This document shows, piece after piece, positions 8,563-17,506 of a DNA stretch of 64,000 nt (position 1 is its first letter; each line of letters starts with the position of its first letter). The notes under the pieces were generated by a model. That model had not been told where the DNA came from. It saw only the letters and a program-made list of their open reading frames with translations, and did not search any database. Both the position numbers and the translations under genes were made by a program. Location: assembly GCF_002483205.1 (NCBI RefSeq), contig NZ_DLHM01000004.1, positions 528,962 to 592,961 on the forward strand, read 5' to 3'. Source of the stretch: Flavihumibacter sp. UBA7668 (GTDB lineage: Bacteria; Bacteroidota; Bacteroidia; Chitinophagales; Chitinophagaceae).

Positions 8563-11500
8563 ATGATGAAAAGATTGCTATGCCAGTTAATGGCTGTTAT
8601 TGTGATGCAGTTACTGACGCTGTCCGTTTCTGCTCAATCCATTCTTGTAACGGGAAAGGTATCGCAAACCAGAAACCAGCCCTTGCCGGGGGCAACCATC
8701 ACGGTTAAAGACGGCAATGTTTCCACTATTTCCGATGATGCGGGAAACTTCAGTATTTCAGTTCCTTCAGAAAACTCCATTTTGATTTTTACTTACCAGG
8801 GCATGAACCCGGTAGAAAGAAGCATTCCATCCAACCGGGTGCTGAATGTAGAAATGGAAACTGCCGAAGCTGCCGCCATGAATGAAGTGGTGGTGGTAGG
8901 TTATGGAACACAGCGAAAATCAGTTGTAACCGGTGCCATTTCAAGTGTGAAAGCTTCGGAATTACAAAACGTTCCCAACACACGGATTGAACAATCCTTA
9001 CAGGGACGAGTATCCGGTGTTACCATTCAGCAGAATTCAGGACAACCGGGTTCTGCATCCACCATCCGGGTGCGAGGAGTAACTACTTTTGGTGGAGGAA
9101 ATAATCCGCTTTGGGTAGTGGATGGAGTAGTGGTAGATGCAGGCGGTATCGCTTACATTAACCAGAACGACATAGAATCGATTGAGGTATTAAAAGATGC
9201 GGCTTCTGCTGCCATCTATGGTACCCGGGCTGCAACAGGTGTAATTCTGATTTCCACCAAAAAGGGAAAATCAGGTAAACTAACGGTATCCTATAATGGA
9301 TTTTACGGTACACAGGCGCCAGCCAAAAAACTGGATCTGCTGAATGCTACTCAGTATGCTACCCTTATGAATGAGCGGGCTGTTGCAGGCGGCGGCGGAC
9401 CACTTTACAATGATCCGTCTTCTTTCGGAAAAGGATCAGACTGGCAGGATGTGATCTTTAATAAGGATGCACGCCGCTATTCACATGAAATCAGCATGAG
9501 CGGAGGCAATGAACGTTCCACCTTTTTCCTTTCTTTCGGTATGCAGGATCAGGATGGAATCGTTGCTACGGAAATATCTAAATATACCCGTAAGAGTTTC
9601 CGTATCAACTCCACACATAAAATTTCCAAAGTATTTACATTCGGACAAACCTTTTCCTATGCCAGACAAAAATCAATTGGCCTGGGAAATACCAACAGTG
9701 AATTTGGCGGACCATTAAGTTCAGCCATCAACCTGGATCCGATAACAAAAGTAGTGGTAACAGATCCTACAGAAGCAAACGGTGCACCCTATAATTCCAA
9801 TCCGGTTTTCCGCGATGCAAACGGAAATCCCTATGGAATTTCCACCATTGTTGGACAGGAGATGACCAATCCGCTTGCTTACATACAAACCAGGTTGGGT
9901 AATCATAACTGGTCAGATGATTTTGTTGGAAATGCGTATCTGGAAGCAGCCGTTACAAAAAATATCAAGGTACGTTCCACATTGGGTGGTAAGAGTTCCT
10001 ATTGGGGAAATATCGGATTTACACCGGTTTTTTATCTGAATCCAACCAACAGTAATACACAAAACAATTATGGTAAGGGTGAAAATAAAAGCCTGAACTG
10101 GAACCTTGAAAACACCATCAATTATAGTCAGAAATTCAATAATCATGATGTGAGTGTTTTACTTGGACAAGGTGCCTATGTGGAGAATATTGGAGGGAAT
10201 GTTGGACTTACTTTATATAACCTTCCTATCTCCAGTTATAAGGATGCTTCCTTCCGATTTGATATTCCACAAACAAGCCGGGTATCCTATGCATCGGAAG
10301 CCATTCAGCATAAAATCGCTTCTTATTTTGCACGGGTGAATTATAGCTATGCTGATAAATACCTGTTTACCGGTATTATCCGTCGCGATGGATCCACCCG
10401 TTTTGGTGCTGATCAAAAATGGGGCGTATTTCCATCCTTCTCGATGGGCTGGGTGGTGAGCAATGAAAATTTCTGGGGCGCCAATAATGTAATTAAAACA
10501 CTGAAAATAAGGGGTGGTTATGGTGTGGTAGGAAACGATGCGCTGGCTGATTTCCGTTACCTGGCCACTATCAGTGGTGGTTATAATTACTCACTCGGAA
10601 ATTCCGGTCAGGTGATTACCGGATATTCACCCACTACATTAGATAACCCGGCGCTTCGCTGGGAAGAAACCTCTCAGGCGAATATTGGGTTTGATGCAAC
10701 GCTTTTCCATAACCTGAATATGACCGTTGATTTCTACAATAAGAAAACATCGGGCATTTTACGTCCGGTTAATATTCCGGGTTATGTGGGTGTGCCGTCT
10801 GCACCATTTGCAAATATCGCAGATATGCAAAACCTTGGCGTGGATATCGAATTGGGATATCGGAAACAGTTTGGAAAGCTTGGATTTGCTGCCAATGGAA
10901 ATATGGGCTTGTTGAAAAACGAAGTTACTTATGTGGCAGCTGATGCCAATTTCATTGGCGGTGAAGCCAGTTTCCAATCAATGGGAGAGGTAACCCGTAC
11001 GCAAGTAGGTCAGTCTTATAACTCCTTTTTTGGATACAAATCCATGGGCATATTCCAGAATGATGCAGATATTCTTGCTCACACTGATTCTAAAGGGGAT
11101 GTTATTCAGCCGAATGCACGTCCGGGTGATTTCAGGTGGCAGGATACCAATGATGATGGTATAATCAATGCGGAAGACCGTGTATTCCTCGGTACAAATA
11201 TTCCGAAAATGACTTATGGATTAACCATCAATCTTGATTATAAAGGATTTGATCTGATGGTATTTACACAGGGTGCTGCAGGTAGTCAGATCTTCCAGGG
11301 GTTGCGTCGTCTGGATATAGGAACAGCCAATTATCCGGCTAAAGCATTGGGTCGCTGGACAGGAGAGGGAAGCTCCAATGATTATCCCCGGCTGGTAAGT
11401 AATGATCCCAATGGAAACTTCAGCAAAATGTCTGATTTCTATTTGGAAAAAGGAGATTATCTGCGTTTGAAACTTTTACAGATCGGGTATACATTACCGT

Positions 11501-11682
11501 CAGATCTCCTGAAGAAAATCAGTGTAAGCAGATTAAGGGTGTATATCACAGCAGAGAATCTGTTAACCTTCACCGGTTATACCGGATATGATCCTGAAGT
11601 AGGTGGTGGGGTATTTGGAATTGACCGTGGTCAGTATCCACAGGCGCGTTCAATTTTAGGTGGAATCCAACTTCAATTTTAA
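8563..11682 (+). CDS. SusC/RagA-type TonB-dependent outer-membrane transporter
   Basis: The TonB-dependent transporter that moves glucan oligosaccharides across the outer membrane together with the SusD lid encoded next. It has 1039 residues, normal for SusC. A signal peptide ends near VSAQ. A carboxypeptidase-regulatory-like domain spans about residues 28-100 (VTGKVSQTRNQPLPGATITV). The SusC signature NEVVVVGYGTQRK lies at 107-119, the plug with RVRGVTTFGGGNNPLWVVDG follows, and the rest is a 22-strand barrel ending in an aromatic residue (QLQF). The start is ATG 8563 (or the adjacent ATG 8566); an upstream in-frame TTG is unlikely. It is first in a likely operon with susD, a lipoprotein, GH16 and GH30, with short gaps throughout. 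Confidence 0.96.
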   Translation: MMKRLLCQLMAVIVMQLLTLSVSAQSILVTGKVSQTRNQPLPGATITVKDGNVSTISDDAGNFSISVPSENSILIFTYQGMNPVERSIPSNRVLNVEMETAEAAAMNEVVVVGYGTQRKSVVTGAISSVKASELQNVPNTRIEQSLQGRVSGVTIQQNSGQPGSASTIRVRGVTTFGGGNNPLWVVDGVVVDAGGIAYINQNDIESIEVLKDAASAAIYGTRAATGVILISTKKGKSGKLTVSYNGFYGTQAPAKKLDLLNATQYATLMNERAVAGGGGPLYNDPSSFGKGSDWQDVIFNKDARRYSHEISMSGGNERSTFFLSFGMQDQDGIVATEISKYTRKSFRINSTHKISKVFTFGQTFSYARQKSIGLGNTNSEFGGPLSSAINLDPITKVVVTDPTEANGAPYNSNPVFRDANGNPYGISTIVGQEMTNPLAYIQTRLGNHNWSDDFVGNAYLEAAVTKNIKVRSTLGGKSSYWGNIGFTPVFYLNPTNSNTQNNYGKGENKSLNWNLENTINYSQKFNNHDVSVLLGQGAYVENIGGNVGLTLYNLPISSYKDASFRFDIPQTSRVSYASEAIQHKIASYFARVNYSYADKYLFTGIIRRDGSTRFGADQKWGVFPSFSMGWVVSNENFWGANNVIKTLKIRGGYGVVGNDALADFRYLATISGGYNYSLGNSGQVITGYSPTTLDNPALRWEETSQANIGFDATLFHNLNMTVDFYNKKTSGILRPVNIPGYVGVPSAPFANIADMQNLGVDIELGYRKQFGKLGFAANGNMGLLKNEVTYVAADANFIGGEASFQSMGEVTRTQVGQSYNSFFGYKSMGIFQNDADILAHTDSKGDVIQPNARPGDFRWQDTNDDGIINAEDRVFLGTNIPKMTYGLTINLDYKGFDLMVFTQGAAGSQIFQGLRRLDIGTANYPAKALGRWTGEGSSNDYPRLVSNDPNGNFSKMSDFYLEKGDYLRLKLLQIGYTLPSDLLKKISVSRLRVYITAENLLTFTGYTGYDPEVGGGVFGIDRGQYPQARSILGGIQLQF

Positions 11683-11706
11683 TCAAACTCTATCAACGAT
11701 TGAATT

Positions 11707-13221
11707 ATGAAAAGAAGAATAATTAAACATTCAATACTGGCAATTGCCCTTACTTCCATCATGACCGGATGTGGTAAGGATTTTGTAACCATTCAGCCAA
11801 AGGGCCAGTTCCTTTCTGAAAATTATTATGCTGATCGTGCGCAGGCTTATGGGGCACTGGTTGGTGCATACGATGTGATGCGAAAAAATTCAGGTGGATT
11901 TGAAAACCTGATTACCATGCTGAATGCAGGATCAGACGATCATTATGCAGGGGGCGGTGGTGCCAGTGATGGTGCCGGGATCCAGAATTTTTCGACACAT
12001 ACACTGGATGAAGTAACGGTGCCGGGTAGTTTCTGGAATGATCATTACCAGGGAATATTCCGGATCAATAGTCTGCTTTCCCGCATCAGTGAAACCGATA
12101 TGGACGAAGCAAGCAGGGCACGTTTTACTGCAGAAGCCAAAGCATTGAGAGGGCTCTATTATTTTAATCTGGTTCGTTTGTTTGGTAATATTCCATTGTT
12201 GCTGGAACCCTTAACAACATCCACCATTTATGATCCGGAGCAGGTTGCTCCCGGTGCCATATATGCGCAGATTGAAAAAGACCTGACTGAAGCGATTCCT
12301 GATTTACCAACCACCCTTGCATTAGGAACAGAAGCAGGTCGGTTAACCAGAGGTGCAGGTATGGCCATTCTTGGGAAAGTCTATTTGTACCAGAATAAAA
12401 ACCAGGAAGCAGCAGCACAGTTTGCAGAGGTAAACGGAACACCCGGAGGCGTTAGTCCATTGGGTTACCAGTTGCTGCCCAATTTTGCTGATTTATGGAA
12501 ACCATTAAATAAGTTCAATTCAGAATCAGTACTGGAAGTATTGCATACCGATGCATCCAATGCAGATTGGGGCTTTTGGGGAAGTGGTGCAGATGAAGGG
12601 AATACCATCAATGTAATGGTTGGACCAAGAAGTTATTCCCGTCCCGCTGGTTCCACTGCACCCGATTTACCCTCTGGTTGGAGCTTTAATGTATTTACCG
12701 AGGATTTTTATGAATTTATTAAAGATGATCCAAGATTTGATGCTACCGTATTTGATCTGAAAGCATTAAAAGCAGCCGGACAGGCAGATTATATTGAAGG
12801 TTATCAGAATACCGGTTATTTCCTGAAAAAATACCTGCCAACCCGTGCCGATATAAGAACAGGAGGTGGTGCACAGGAATTGAATTTCAAACAGAACTCT
12901 TATGTAATTCGTTTGGCGGATACCTATCTGATGGAAGCAGAAGCTTTGGGTGGTACCGGTGCACGGGCACAGGCATTGCTGGATGCGGTGCGTGATCGGG
13001 TTGGATTGGATCCGGTTCCTGTTTCTCTTGCTGCCATCAAACTGGAAAGAAGAAGAGAACTGGCGGGAGAAGGCCATCGCTTCTTTGATCTGGTACGCTG
13101 GAATGATGCAGCAACGGTACTCGGACCAAGAGGATTCCAGGCAGGTAAGAGTGAAATCTGGCCAATTCCGCAACGCGAATTGCAGGGAACCAAACTGGTG
13201 CAGAATCCCGGTTATAATTAA
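11707..13221 (+). CDS. SusD/RagB-type surface glycan-binding lipoprotein
   Basis: The SusD partner of the preceding transporter, a surface lipoprotein that captures oligosaccharide and closes over the SusC barrel. It has 504 residues, usual for the family. The lipobox MTGC follows a short signal peptide, and the N-terminal KDFVTIQPKGQFLSENYY is typical. TPR-like helices include ARFTAEAKALRGLYYFNLVRLFGNIPLL, the family hallmark. The C-terminal RRRELAGEGHRFFDLVRW and WPIPQREL motifs of the SusD_RagB region are present. It starts 24 bases after susC. Specificity is taken from the neighbouring GH16 and GH30 enzymes and cannot be read from this protein. Confidence 0.96.
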   Translation: MKRRIIKHSILAIALTSIMTGCGKDFVTIQPKGQFLSENYYADRAQAYGALVGAYDVMRKNSGGFENLITMLNAGSDDHYAGGGGASDGAGIQNFSTHTLDEVTVPGSFWNDHYQGIFRINSLLSRISETDMDEASRARFTAEAKALRGLYYFNLVRLFGNIPLLLEPLTTSTIYDPEQVAPGAIYAQIEKDLTEAIPDLPTTLALGTEAGRLTRGAGMAILGKVYLYQNKNQEAAAQFAEVNGTPGGVSPLGYQLLPNFADLWKPLNKFNSESVLEVLHTDASNADWGFWGSGADEGNTINVMVGPRSYSRPAGSTAPDLPSGWSFNVFTEDFYEFIKDDPRFDATVFDLKALKAAGQADYIEGYQNTGYFLKKYLPTRADIRTGGGAQELNFKQNSYVIRLADTYLMEAEALGGTGARAQALLDAVRDRVGLDPVPVSLAAIKLERRRELAGEGHRFFDLVRWNDAATVLGPRGFQAGKSEIWPIPQRELQGTKLVQNPGYN

Positions 13222-13257
13222 TGAATCAACGAAAGATCATCACATCAAACTAATTGT

Positions 13258-14106
13258 ATGAAAATTATATCAAGAACAATAACAGCAGCTTTCGGGTTGC
13301 TGTTGTTTGGATCCTGTTCAAAAGACTATACAAACAATGGTCTGGAAACGGTGCTGAGTCCCAGTTTTGAAATAGAACAGGTAACGGGCAGAACCAATTC
13401 CTATATCGTTCGCAATACAACAGAAGGTTATATCAGCACCCGATGGAATTTTGACAAGGGGGAAGGGTTTGCCAATGGTAAATCTATTGATACCGTGTTT
13501 TATCCGGATGCAGGTGCTTATTCTGTAGGAATGCGGGTTATGGGAAAAGGTGGTGTATTTTATGATGCACCTGCGCAAACCATTACTGTTGCCACCAGTG
13601 ACCCTGTTTCAGGCAATTTAATTGCAGGAGGAAAAATGAATCCGGAAGATGAAGCCAGCTGGACAAAAATTGTCATCAGCGATGGGGTAACATTTGCGCT
13701 CAATGATGGCAAAATGGTAGCAACAGGAGGTAACTGGGGACAGGCTGCGATTTATCAGAAAGTAAATGTAGTAGCAGGAAAGAAATATCGGTTTGGCATG
13801 ACGGTTAGTGGTTCCGGTGCAACAGATACCTGGCTGGAAGTTTATTTTGGAACTACACAACCAGTAGCTGGTACTGATTATAGCAATGGGGGAAACTATA
13901 TCGGGATGAATACCTGGAATGGTTGTGGCAATACCAGTTTCAGTGGGAATATTTCCACTATTGGATGTGCCGGATCGATTGTAGGAAAAGCCGGTGAAGT
14001 AACCTTTACAACCGGTGGTGAAAAATACCTGTTGATAAAAACGGGTGGAGCAAGTTTGGGAACTACCGGTATGGCAGTTGATAATATTGAACTAAGAGGA
14101 ATGTAA
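13258..14106 (+). CDS. surface lipoprotein with PKD-like and carbohydrate-binding-like domains
   Basis: A 282-residue lipoprotein (lipobox FGSC) in the position normally held by SusE/SusF or a surface glycan-binding protein. Residues about 35-105 form a PKD-like Ig fold (STRWNFDKGEGFANGKSIDTVFYPDAGAYSVGMRVMG). Residues about 115-282 form a jelly-roll resembling CBM4/CBM9-type modules (AIYQKVNVVAGKKYRFGMTVSG, YLLIKTGG, GMAVDNIELRGM). It carries no catalytic motif. It lies 36 bases after susD and nine bases before the GH16 start, so it is almost certainly co-transcribed. The likely role is holding beta-glucan at the cell surface for the transporter; this is inferred from position and domain type. 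Confidence 0.78.
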   Translation: MKIISRTITAAFGLLLFGSCSKDYTNNGLETVLSPSFEIEQVTGRTNSYIVRNTTEGYISTRWNFDKGEGFANGKSIDTVFYPDAGAYSVGMRVMGKGGVFYDAPAQTITVATSDPVSGNLIAGGKMNPEDEASWTKIVISDGVTFALNDGKMVATGGNWGQAAIYQKVNVVAGKKYRFGMTVSGSGATDTWLEVYFGTTQPVAGTDYSNGGNYIGMNTWNGCGNTSFSGNISTIGCAGSIVGKAGEVTFTTGGEKYLLIKTGGASLGTTGMAVDNIELRGM

Positions 14107-14115
14107 GTATTGCCT

Positions 14116-14958
14116 ATGAAAAAACTATTCAGCGCTTCTGTAATACTATTGATGATCGGCTGCGGCCGATCATCTTCTTCCGACCAACAGGGTGGAAGTA
14201 GTACTCTTCCGGTAGATAAAAAATGGACCTTTTCTTCAACGCCGACCTGGTCGGATGAATTTGATAATGCCGGAGTTCCTGATCCAGCCAAATGGGGTTA
14301 TGATATTGGAGGAAGCGGTTGGGGTAATAATGAATTGCAGTATTATACCGACCGACCGGAAAATGTACGCGTCGAAAATGGAAAGCTGCTTATTACTGCA
14401 GTAAAAGAGCCGATCAACGGAAAAGAATTCAGCTCAACGCGTCTGGTGTCAAGAAAAAAAGCTGATTTTTTATATGGCCGATTTGAGGTGCGCGCGAAAT
14501 TGCCATCGGGCAGAGGAACCTGGCCTGCCATCTGGATGTTACCAACCGATTGGGAATATGGCGACTGGCCACGCTCCGGAGAAATTGATATCATGGAGCA
14601 TGTGGGTTATGATCCGGAACGCGTGCATATCAGTACACATACGGAGTCTTATAATCATATTAAAAATACCCAGAAAACGGCCATCAGAACAGTAGCCGGG
14701 GCCATGAGTGAATTTCATGATTACAGAGTCGATTGGACCCCTTATGCCGTGCGGGGATATATAGATAACCAGTTTCTTTTTGAACATATCAATGAAGGCA
14801 AGGGTATTGATGCCTGGCCTTTTGATAAAAAATTCCATCTGCTGATCAATCTTGCAGTAGGTGGAAACAGGGGTGGTGTTCAGGGAATTGATTCAACTGT
14901 TTTTCCGGCAGTATTTGAGGTGGAATATGTGAGAGTTTATAAGATGAATGGTGAATAG
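14116..14958 (+). CDS. GH16 endo-beta-1,3-glucanase (laminarinase type), lipoprotein
   Basis: A 280-residue lipoprotein (lipobox MIGC) with one GH16 jelly-roll domain. The catalytic motif GEIDIMEHVG supplies nucleophile E156, D158 and acid/base E161. Flanking family motifs are WSDEFDNAGVPDPAKW, RFEVRAKLPSGRGTWPAIWMLP and LLINLAVGGNRGG. The plain E-I-D-I-M-E form fits laminarinase/lichenase-like members that cut beta-1,3-glucan. The ATG at 14116 is chosen; an upstream in-frame TTG (14110) would add two residues before the signal peptide. The last codons and the stop lie inside a GTGAAT repeat (14944-14970). It should act at the cell surface, making oligosaccharides for SusCD. Confidence 0.93.
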   Translation: MKKLFSASVILLMIGCGRSSSSDQQGGSSTLPVDKKWTFSSTPTWSDEFDNAGVPDPAKWGYDIGGSGWGNNELQYYTDRPENVRVENGKLLITAVKEPINGKEFSSTRLVSRKKADFLYGRFEVRAKLPSGRGTWPAIWMLPTDWEYGDWPRSGEIDIMEHVGYDPERVHISTHTESYNHIKNTQKTAIRTVAGAMSEFHDYRVDWTPYAVRGYIDNQFLFEHINEGKGIDAWPFDKKFHLLINLAVGGNRGGVQGIDSTVFPAVFEVEYVRVYKMNGE

Positions 14959-14970
14959 TGAATGGTGAAT
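14944..14970 (+). repeat. short GTGAAT/ATGAAT tandem repeat
   Basis: Four imperfect copies of (A/G)TGAATRG overlap the 3' end of the GH16 gene, including its TAG stop, and run into the gap before GH30. The same unit recurs at 45318-45374. Confidence 0.65.
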
Positions 14971-14987
14971 AATAAAATAAAAGAGGT

Positions 14988-16442
14988 ATGATTTATCAAA
15001 CGATACGAAGAGTTGGATTGCTTTTTTTGAGTTGCTGTTTATTATCGGCATGTGGATGTAATAAACCGGAGGAGGATTCCGATGGTGGTGAAACACCTCC
15101 GCCTATTGGTCCGGTTGCATCGGATATTATGACCTATCTGACCGAGCCTTCCCGTTATATTTATTTTAAGAAGCAAACTGTTCCGGTTAATTTTTCCGGA
15201 TCACAACCGGGGCATCAGATTATTACGGTGGACTCCAGTATAAGTTATCAGTCTATAGATGGATTTGGTTATACTCTTACTGGTGGTAGTGCCGGACTGA
15301 TCAATGGTTTAGGTGCCACAGAGAAAGATAATATCCTGAAAGAATTGTTTCTGGCAGACAGTGCTTCTATTGGTGTAAGTTATTTACGCATCAGTATCGG
15401 AGCATCTGATCTGGATAGTGCGCCCTTCAGTTACAATGATATTCCTGTGAATGAAACGGATTTCAATCTGAACCATTTTTCCATAGATAAGGATCGGGTG
15501 CATTTGATTCCGATTCTTAAAAAAATTGTTCAGTTAAATCCAACCATTAAAATCATGGGATCTCCCTGGTCGGCTCCGGCCTGGATGAAAACGAATAAGG
15601 AATTTAAGGGAGGTAATCTGAGAAAGGATTGTTATCGGGTATATGCGCAATACATTGCCAACTATATTAAAGCCATGAAGGCAGAAGGCATTGTAATTGA
15701 TGCCATTACTCCGCAGAATGAGCCCCTGCATGGCGGAAATAATCCGAGTATGGTAATGGAGGCAATGGAACAGGCAGATTTTATCAAGAATCACCTGGGA
15801 CCAGTATTTGCTGCAGAAAATATTAAAACGAAGATTATAATTTACGATCATAATGCGGATCGTCCGGATTATCCGTTGGCGATTTTAGATGATCCGGATG
15901 CTGCCAAATATGTGGATGGCTCTGCATTTCATTTGTATGGAGGAACCATCAATGCTTTATCGCAGGTACATGATGCGCATCCTGATAAACATATTTATTT
16001 TACAGAACAATGGGTTGGCGGTCCGGGTAATTTTGGCGAAGATTTAAAATGGCATACAGAGAACCTGATCATTGGAGCTACCAGAAACTGGAGTCGAAAT
16101 GTATTGGAATGGAATCTGGCGGCAGATCCTAACTATGATCCTCATACGCCGGGAGGATGTACCAGTTGTTTGGGTGCATTAACGATCGGATCAAATCTGA
16201 CAAGGAATGTGGCTTATTATATTATTGCGCATGCATCGCGATTCGTACGTCCGGGTTCGGTTCGGATAAACTCTTCGCAAACATCTTCCTTGCTTACTGT
16301 TGCCTTTAAGAATCCCGAAGGGAAAAAAGTATTGATTGTATTAAATAAGGAATCGGGAAGCCAGACTTTTTCAATCAAGTTTGGGGTTCGGTATGCAACT
16401 GCTACATTGGGTGGGGGAGCGGTGGCTACCTATGTGTGGTAA
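14988..16442 (+). CDS. GH30 glycoside hydrolase (beta-1,6-glucanase type), lipoprotein
   Basis: A 484-residue GH30 enzyme with an N-terminal lipobox (LLSACG). After a Pro/Gly-rich linker comes the GH30 start QSIDGFGYTLTGGSAGL. The domain continues with YLRISIGASDLD, MGSPWSAPAWMKTN, the acid/base motif ITPQNEPLHGGN (E245) and the nucleophile motif YFTEQWVGG (E340). A short C-terminal beta domain ends the protein. The PWSAPAWMK and TPQNEP phrases fit the glucosylceramidase/beta-1,6-glucanase branch (GH30_1 or GH30_3). Beside a GH16, beta-1,6-glucanase is the more likely role, removing side branches of laminarin or fungal beta-glucan. It is the last gene of the operon, convergent with the next gene across 17 bases and with no clear terminator. 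Confidence 0.9.
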   Translation: MIYQTIRRVGLLFLSCCLLSACGCNKPEEDSDGGETPPPIGPVASDIMTYLTEPSRYIYFKKQTVPVNFSGSQPGHQIITVDSSISYQSIDGFGYTLTGGSAGLINGLGATEKDNILKELFLADSASIGVSYLRISIGASDLDSAPFSYNDIPVNETDFNLNHFSIDKDRVHLIPILKKIVQLNPTIKIMGSPWSAPAWMKTNKEFKGGNLRKDCYRVYAQYIANYIKAMKAEGIVIDAITPQNEPLHGGNNPSMVMEAMEQADFIKNHLGPVFAAENIKTKIIIYDHNADRPDYPLAILDDPDAAKYVDGSAFHLYGGTINALSQVHDAHPDKHIYFTEQWVGGPGNFGEDLKWHTENLIIGATRNWSRNVLEWNLAADPNYDPHTPGGCTSCLGALTIGSNLTRNVAYYIIAHASRFVRPGSVRINSSQTSSLLTVAFKNPEGKKVLIVLNKESGSQTFSIKFGVRYATATLGGGAVATYVW

Positions 16443-16459
16443 TTATTTTTTTTCTGGTA

Positions 16460-17263
16460 TTACTGAAACTTCTTTTCTTCTTCTTCTATTTTTTTCAGGT
16501 AACCGGAAGGATCATGAAAGGCGGCGATTCCGTATTGTTTGAACCGTTTTCTTTTCAACTCGAAATTACAGAAGTCGGTATGTGGTGAGAGCCAGATACC
16601 GGCTTTTAATTTTTTCAGTTTATCGAAACTGCTTTTATAATTTTCTGCATTTCCCATAGGCTCTACTACAACTATTCTTGTTGGTTTTGGTCTTGCGGGA
16701 AGGATGATTTCCCAGGTGGTTGATCCACGTGTTTGTCCGGGTGTGAGGTGTGCAATCAGCAATATTTTGCCCAGCCTCACTGTATCCTGGTCTTTTAGCA
16801 CCTGATCTGCCAGTACGGGTTCAAATTGATAGTCCGGGTTGTTTCCAAATTGACTATCATCTCTGCCTCCGCTTTCAAGAACCGACTGATCCTTATCCAT
16901 GATCAGCATATTGGCATTGGACATTTTTTTAAAGTAGGCAAGTGCGCCGGACTGATCAATGCGTGCATTTGAAGTAAGCAGGATTTTTATGTCTTCCGGA
17001 CGGAAACCCAGGGTGCGGATGGATTGTTCAATCTGCGGACCGGAGGATGGCATACCTGTGCAAAGCAGGATATGACCGGTTTCTGTTGTAATCAAAAAAG
17101 AACCCAATCCAAGTGTTCCAATATAATACAAGGGGCCGGTTAGCTGAAATGGTTCCGTTGTTTCTTCCCAATTTTTTTCACGTGCAATCTCTTTTAATTG
17201 TGCATTTGATTGGAATCCAAAAAATGAAAAAACTACAATTAGCAGAATAATTTTTTGTTTCAT
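16460..17263 (-). CDS. degenerate subclass B3 metallo-beta-lactamase homologue (predicted pseudoenzyme)
   Basis: An exported 267-residue protein (signal peptide ending SNAQ) with the whole B3 metallo-beta-lactamase layout: YIGTLGLGSFLITTETGHILL, ILLTSNARIDQSGALAYFKK, SGGRDDSQFG, LTPGQTRGSTTW and WLSPHTDF. The zinc ligands are mostly lost. The HxHxDH motif reads N99-x-R101-x-D103-Q104, and the next His (PGHT in active enzymes) is Q177. Only D103 and H228 remain. The reading frame is intact, so this is not an ordinary decayed gene. It is unlikely to hydrolyse beta-lactams and may bind a ligand or be structural. It stands alone, convergent with GH30. Confidence 0.85.
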   Translation of the reverse strand: MKQKIILLIVVFSFFGFQSNAQLKEIAREKNWEETTEPFQLTGPLYYIGTLGLGSFLITTETGHILLCTGMPSSGPQIEQSIRTLGFRPEDIKILLTSNARIDQSGALAYFKKMSNANMLIMDKDQSVLESGGRDDSQFGNNPDYQFEPVLADQVLKDQDTVRLGKILLIAHLTPGQTRGSTTWEIILPARPKPTRIVVVEPMGNAENYKSSFDKLKKLKAGIWLSPHTDFCNFELKRKRFKQYGIAAFHDPSGYLKKIEEEEKKFQ

Positions 17264-17506
17264 TGTTAAAGAGGTTGATTTTATTTTAATTATAGAATAT
17301 AGAAGTTAAGAATAAAATTGAGGTTCTCATAATTTGTTTAAAGATGTGAATGTGTTATAAACTTTTCTAGTTAAGGTTATTCTCGCATATACTTTGACGT
17401 AACAACTAATAATTTTTACTTAGGACTGATTTTACTTCGTAATTCTACTATTGCATTTTCAAAATAGGTTTTCTTTCTTCGTTCTGAATTCCTTAAAACC
17501 TTAACC

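Noticed and set aside
16443..16459. Shared terminator between GH30 and the metallo-beta-lactamase homologue
   Set aside because: The 17-base gap contains a T-run but no stem.
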